Positions 60,853 to 64,000 of a DNA stretch of 64,000 bases are shown here, one piece after another (the stretch's first letter is position 1; each line of letters starts with the position of its first letter). The notes under the pieces were generated by a model. It had not been told where the DNA came from, searched no databases, and was given only the letters and a program-made list of their open reading frames with translations. Location: positions 1,485,501-1,549,500 of the forward strand of contig NC_014472.1 of the NCBI RefSeq assembly GCF_000153165.2, read 5' to 3'. This DNA comes from Maribacter sp. HTCC2170. GTDB lineage: Bacteria > Bacteroidota > Bacteroidia > Flavobacteriales > Flavobacteriaceae. Both the position numbers and the translations under genes were made by a program.

Positions 60853-61188
60853 ATGGCAAACTCATATTATGACCCAACGGATTTAAGAAAATTTGGAAAA
60901 ATAACAGAATGGAGTGAGGAACTAGGGACCAAGTTCTTTGATTATTACGGAAAAGTGTTTGAAGAAGGAGCACTTTCCGCCCGTGAAAAATCACTAATTG
61001 CATTGGCAGTGTCACACGTGGTCAAATGCCCATATTGTATTGATGCCTATACCAAAGACGGGCTTCAAAAAGGAATCACCAAAGAAGAAATGATGGAAGC
61101 AGTTCATGCCGGGGCCGCTATTGAAAGTGGAGCAACACTGGTGCATGGTGTTCAAATGATGAATAAGTACAATAAAATTTCAATGTAA
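60853..61188 (+). CDS. Carboxymuconolactone decarboxylase-fold protein, arsenosugar-cluster type
   Basis: 111 residues, a CMD/AhpD-like fold. A CxxC pair C59/C62 (KCPYCIDAY) lies in the same place as the redox centre of AhpD, and LREKSLIALAVSHVV-like and VHAGAAIESGATLVHG segments are conserved. This matches the 'arsenosugar biosynthesis-associated peroxidase-like protein' that typically lies beside arsS. It may reduce peroxides or a thiol intermediate. It is 128 bp after the glycosyltransferase and 64 bp before arsS on the same strand. Confidence 0.85.
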   Translation: MANSYYDPTDLRKFGKITEWSEELGTKFFDYYGKVFEEGALSAREKSLIALAVSHVVKCPYCIDAYTKDGLQKGITKEEMMEAVHAGAAIESGATLVHGVQMMNKYNKISM

Positions 61189-61252
61189 AATTATTGTTCG
61201 CTGTTAGTTCTAAAGAAAACTTACAACTAACGAACAATATTCAGATAAAAAA

Positions 61253-62308
61253 ATGGCTCTAAAATCTCTAAAAGCAAGGCATGACGAACTTGCAAAAACC
61301 AATAAGCAGTTAGATATTCTTAATGGTGGAATATTCGAAGAAGGCGAGTTGCCCTACTTTAAGGATAAAATAGCAAATACTGGTAATTTTCCTCTTCGCC
61401 CCAAAAAATTAGAAGTTTTACAGATTAATGTGGGCTATATGTGCAATCAAGTTTGTGAGCACTGCCACGTAGACGCGGGACCTGACCGGAAAGAGATTAT
61501 GACCAGAGAAACAATGCATCTTTGTCTTGAGGTAATTCGCAATACAGGCGCGCATACGCTTGATCTCACCGGAGGTGCTCCAGAAATGAATCCTGATTTT
61601 CGATGGTTCGTCGAAGAAGCGGCCAAGGCGGGAATTAAGGATTTTATCGTAAGGTCAAATCTGACTATAATTCGGGCGAATAAAAAATATCATGATCTTC
61701 CAGAGTTCTTTAAAAAACACAATGTACATGTGGTTTCCTCTATGCCCCACTATACAAGAGGTAAAACTGATAAGCAACGGGGGGATGGTGTTTTTGACAA
61801 ATCAATAAAAGCCTTACAAGAATTGAATTCCGTTGGTTATGGTATGCCAGATAGCAATCTAAAATTGGATTTGGTCTATAATCCTTCAGGCGCTTTTCTT
61901 CCCGGGGACCAAATGGCAATGGAAAAAGATTTTAAAAAGGCCTTGAATGAAGATTTTGAAATTCAGTTTCACAATCTATTTGCAATCACGAACTTACCTA
62001 TTGCCCGGTTTCTTGATTATCTAATTGCTTCAGATAATTATGAAGATTATATGTATGCTTTGGTAGAAGCATACAATCCTACCGCTGTTGAAAATGTAAT
62101 GTGTACCAATACAATTTCAGTAAGTTGGGACGGGTGGCTCTATGATTGTGATTTTAACCAAATGCTGGATTTAAAGGTTGCGAGTAAAATAAAGCATATC
62201 AAAGATTACAATGAAGATATTCTCAATGACCGAAACATTATTATTTCGCAGCATTGTTACGGTTGCACTGCTGGTGCAGGTAGTAGTTGTCAAGGTACAG
62301 TTACGTAA
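61253..62308 (+). CDS. arsS: ArsS-type radical SAM protein, arsenosugar biosynthesis
   Basis: 351 residues. The radical SAM cluster ligands C64, C68 and C71 (CNQVCEHC) bind a [4Fe-4S] cluster and S-adenosylmethionine. The GGAPEMN segment follows near 107. The DUF3641-like C-terminal part is Cys-rich: C283, C299, and then C335, C338 and C346 in CYGCTAGAGSSCQG. ArsS is thought to join a 5'-deoxyadenosyl or ribosyl unit to dimethylarsinous acid. Some relatives are selenoproteins with Sec near the C-terminus; here all positions are Cys and no in-frame TGA is seen. No arsM methyltransferase is in the window. Confidence 0.9.
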   Translation: MALKSLKARHDELAKTNKQLDILNGGIFEEGELPYFKDKIANTGNFPLRPKKLEVLQINVGYMCNQVCEHCHVDAGPDRKEIMTRETMHLCLEVIRNTGAHTLDLTGGAPEMNPDFRWFVEEAAKAGIKDFIVRSNLTIIRANKKYHDLPEFFKKHNVHVVSSMPHYTRGKTDKQRGDGVFDKSIKALQELNSVGYGMPDSNLKLDLVYNPSGAFLPGDQMAMEKDFKKALNEDFEIQFHNLFAITNLPIARFLDYLIASDNYEDYMYALVEAYNPTAVENVMCTNTISVSWDGWLYDCDFNQMLDLKVASKIKHIKDYNEDILNDRNIIISQHCYGCTAGAGSSCQGTVT

Positions 62309-62374
62309 AACAATCCTAAAATCAAGCAATATGTAGGAATACTCCTATCTCTTTATCTTGATAAACTAACACTT

Positions 62375-62392
62375 AAACCGACCATGTGGTTT
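62375..62392. promoter_or_regulatory. Candidate TetR operator 3
   Basis: AAACC-GACCATGT-GGTTT: outer arms are perfectly complementary. On the opposite strand it carries the GGTCGGTTT half seen in operators 2 and 4. It lies 67 bp past the arsS stop in the tetR leader region. Confidence 0.55.
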
Positions 62393-62506
62393 GTCCTCCA
62401 CTCAAAAAATAAGGTTATACATCGATAATTACTCATTTCAACGAGTTTTTCTCTTGCTACGTCTTTGATAAATGCTTATAACCCAATTCCGAGGGTTCTT
62501 TGTATA

Positions 62507-62524
62507 TGACTTAACGGTCGGTTT
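62507..62524. promoter_or_regulatory. Candidate TetR operator 4
   Basis: TGACT-TAACGGTC-GGTTT, ending 22 bp before the tetR ATG. That is where an autorepressor would block its own promoter or leader. Confidence 0.6.
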
Positions 62525-62545
62525 AACCCCAAATCAAAAACCATT

Positions 62546-63163
62546 ATGGACAAGAATCTAAAACGCATGGCAACCATGCAACGTATGCAAGTAACAGGCT
62601 TGGAATTGTTTTATAGAAAAGGATATTACAATACAAGCGTCGATGACATTCTCAAAGAGCTTTCGCTATCTAAAGGAGCTTTCTACTATCATTTTGACTC
62701 CAAAGAGGATTTCTTTATTCAAATCATAGAAAATTTATTGGTACGTAGAGTATATAGTTTGCTTATTGAACCAATAGAAGGTCACGACAATGCTTTAGAT
62801 CTTATCACAAATTGCTTTGAAAACGCATTGGAAACTGCTGTCCATAATGAGTTGGACTATGGTTTTGTATTGAACAATTTTGTCAATGAATTCAATGGTA
62901 GAAATGATAAGATCATGAAACATTTGAATGACATCCTTAAAATATGGGAAGTGAACTTGGTTTCAACCATCCAAAAAGGAAAATTCAATGGTCATATAGA
63001 TAGACATGTTGATGCAGAAGGTGTTGCTTTGTTTTTGATGAGTTCTTTTATCGGTGTACGTACCCTAATGGCAGAATCTACCCCTAGTGCTCGTAAATAT
63101 CGTTTCATGGCTCAATTGAAACAGTATTTTAAATCTATAGAGGTAAAGCAATCTACTTTTTAA
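62546..63163 (+). CDS. TetR-family transcriptional regulator
   Basis: 205 residues. The DNA-binding helix-turn-helix lies at about 12-60 (RMQVTGLELFYRKGYYNTSVDDILKELSLSKGAFYYHFDSKEDFF; the GAFYYHF sequence is the family hallmark). The remaining helices form the ligand-binding domain. Candidate operators occur in front of it and in front of the glycosyltransferase, so it probably controls itself and the ArsS operon. The ligand is unknown; a lipid or organo-arsenic effector are both only guesses. Confidence 0.9.
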   Translation: MDKNLKRMATMQRMQVTGLELFYRKGYYNTSVDDILKELSLSKGAFYYHFDSKEDFFIQIIENLLVRRVYSLLIEPIEGHDNALDLITNCFENALETAVHNELDYGFVLNNFVNEFNGRNDKIMKHLNDILKIWEVNLVSTIQKGKFNGHIDRHVDAEGVALFLMSSFIGVRTLMAESTPSARKYRFMAQLKQYFKSIEVKQSTF

Positions 63164-63177
63164 AAATCAACGTAGTT

Positions 63178-64000
63178 TTATCCCAAGAGCTGCTTCACTT
63201 TTTTGATTACAACTGAAGGTGGAATGGTTTCCATAACCTTTTCATACCCGTTAGGAACCTTGTTACCATAAACAGATGTCGGAATAAGCGGAAATTTATT
63301 TCGGTCAGATAGTAGCGCATTTTGAGGGTCTTGTCCAAATGGGGCAAAACCAGCATACGGGTGTGTTACCCCCCAAAGGGTCACAGTGGGTATTCCATAT
63401 AATGATGCGAGATGGGCATTGCCACTATCCATAGATAGCATTACATCAAGGTTTGATATTAAAGCCAATTCTTCCTCAAAGGAGAGCCTACCAACCATGT
63501 TGGTACAATTGATGAATTTGCCTTCCCAGGAACCCAGAAGTTCTTTTTCTTTTTCACCGCCCCCAAAAAGCAATATTTTATACTTATTGGTATTATCTAT
63601 TTTTTGTACCACTTCTTCCATTAACTTAAGTGGATACATCTTTCCTGAAAATGCAGCAAAAGCTGCTATTCCCAACCATTTTTTGTCCTTCTTCCCAACA
63701 ATACTTATGGTATTGGAACTACATTCCTTTTTTGGTAATACATTCTCCGCCAATAAAGAAATAGGGAACTTAAGTTTGTCAAAAACATCGGCATAACGTT
63801 GGTGGGTAGACTGCAAAGGGTTAAAAACTTTATTCTCAAGTGATGTGAGTCTCTTCTTTTCATTTCTTCCTTTATCAATCTGAAGGAACGGAGTGCCACT
63901 TAAGCGAAAAAACTGCATCAAAATATTGCTTCGCAATACGTTATGTAAGTCAGCCACAGCATCAATATCCAAACCCCTGAGTTCTTTGTATAGTCTCCAA
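63178..64000 (-). CDS. Glycosyltransferase family 9 (heptosyltransferase-like), truncated at the right edge
   Basis: The frame is open to the window end (codons for WRLYKELRG continue past the first TTG), so only the C-terminal 270-odd residues are visible. Motifs of ADP-heptose:LPS heptosyltransferases are present: KWLGIAAFAAFSGKMYPLK as the donor-side strand, ILLFGGGEKEKELL, and SMDSGNAHLASLYGIPTVTLWG, a GT-B nucleotide-sugar loop with the DSG(N/M)H element. It probably adds a sugar in lipopolysaccharide or lipooligosaccharide core assembly at the inner membrane. Convergent with tetR. Confidence 0.88.
   Translation of the reverse strand, partial: WRLYKELRGLDIDAVADLHNVLRSNILMQFFRLSGTPFLQIDKGRNEKKRLTSLENKVFNPLQSTHQRYADVFDKLKFPISLLAENVLPKKECSSNTISIVGKKDKKWLGIAAFAAFSGKMYPLKLMEEVVQKIDNTNKYKILLFGGGEKEKELLGSWEGKFINCTNMVGRLSFEEELALISNLDVMLSMDSGNAHLASLYGIPTVTLWGVTHPYAGFAPFGQDPQNALLSDRNKFPLIPTSVYGNKVPNGYEKVMETIPPSVVIKKVKQLLG

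Noticed and set aside
1-64000. tRNA and rRNA genes, prophage, transposases and integrases.
   Set aside because: Both strands were scanned by eye for T-loop sequences and DDE or Tyr/Ser recombinase motifs and none was convincing; a tRNA search program would settle it.

Overview
The window is low-GC DNA from a Bacteroidota chromosome, most likely a marine or free-living member of the Flavobacteriaceae. The evidence is the gene content: gliding lipoprotein GldH, the SprE/PorW-type lipoprotein of the type IX secretion/gliding system, DUF5916 and DUF5687 proteins, LytTR two-component pairs, an ATP synthase operon that lacks the beta and epsilon genes, and promoters with the Bacteroidota TTG / TAnnTTTG signature. 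No rRNA, tRNA, prophage, insertion sequence or CRISPR array was seen by eye.

Layout. 1-3.2 kb: the end of a ThuA-like protein, a DUF2721 membrane protein and a DUF5916 outer-membrane protein. 3.5-5.3 kb: a RimK-type ATP-grasp ligase overlapping an aspartoacylase-family hydrolase. 5.4-9.1 kb: sdhCAB with a good promoter and terminator. 9.1-15.1 kb: a Vsr-like nuclease, a methionine-type aminotransferase, a thioredoxin-fold protein divergent from a LytS/LytR-type pair, a serine hydrolase, an acetyltransferase and a 35-codon small ORF with its own terminator. 15.3-17 kb: scoA and scoB, separated by a zinc-ribbon membrane protein gene. 17-21 kb: a PBP1A-type synthase, gldH and a RicT/PSP1 protein. 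21.2-25.2 kb: trhO, a ferredoxin and trhP, divergent from recA. 25.4-28 kb: a lipoprotein, an ECF sigma factor and an anti-sigma/outer-membrane fusion. 28-36.7 kb: an acetyltransferase, plsC, trpS and two tandem MG2-like/Plug proteins. 37-45.5 kb: dprA, an HU/SPOR protein, a thioesterase, an aldo/keto reductase and an EnvC-DUF4292-TPR-dut-flippase run. 45.6-54.4 kb: atpG-A-H-F-E-B, a small membrane protein, AtpZ, bactofilin and SprE. 54.5-58.5 kb: a PadR-controlled ABC exporter set. 58.7-64 kb: a ferredoxin reductase, then an arsenosugar-type locus (DUF2064 glycosyltransferase, CMD protein, ArsS radical SAM, TetR) and part of a GT9 glycosyltransferase.

The most interesting points are these. 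Two tRNA 5-hydroxyuridine enzymes normally described as parallel pathways sit side by side around a small ferredoxin. The ArsS locus carries four copies of an imperfect palindrome in the two intergenic regions where a TetR operator would be expected. One protein reads as a cytoplasmic anti-sigma segment, a membrane helix, a long periplasmic linker and an outer-membrane barrel. Two paralogous proteins have a TonB-receptor Plug domain but no barrel. Several structured intergenic elements look functional: a terminator-like hairpin inside the atp operon, a nested palindromic element between atpA and atpG, and a large inverted repeat plus a 26-bp palindrome between trhP and recA.

All family names come from reading motifs and from memory of the families; no database search was run. 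Start codons were moved inward from the longest ORF where a signal peptide, a conserved N-terminus or an overlap argued for it, and each such case is stated.
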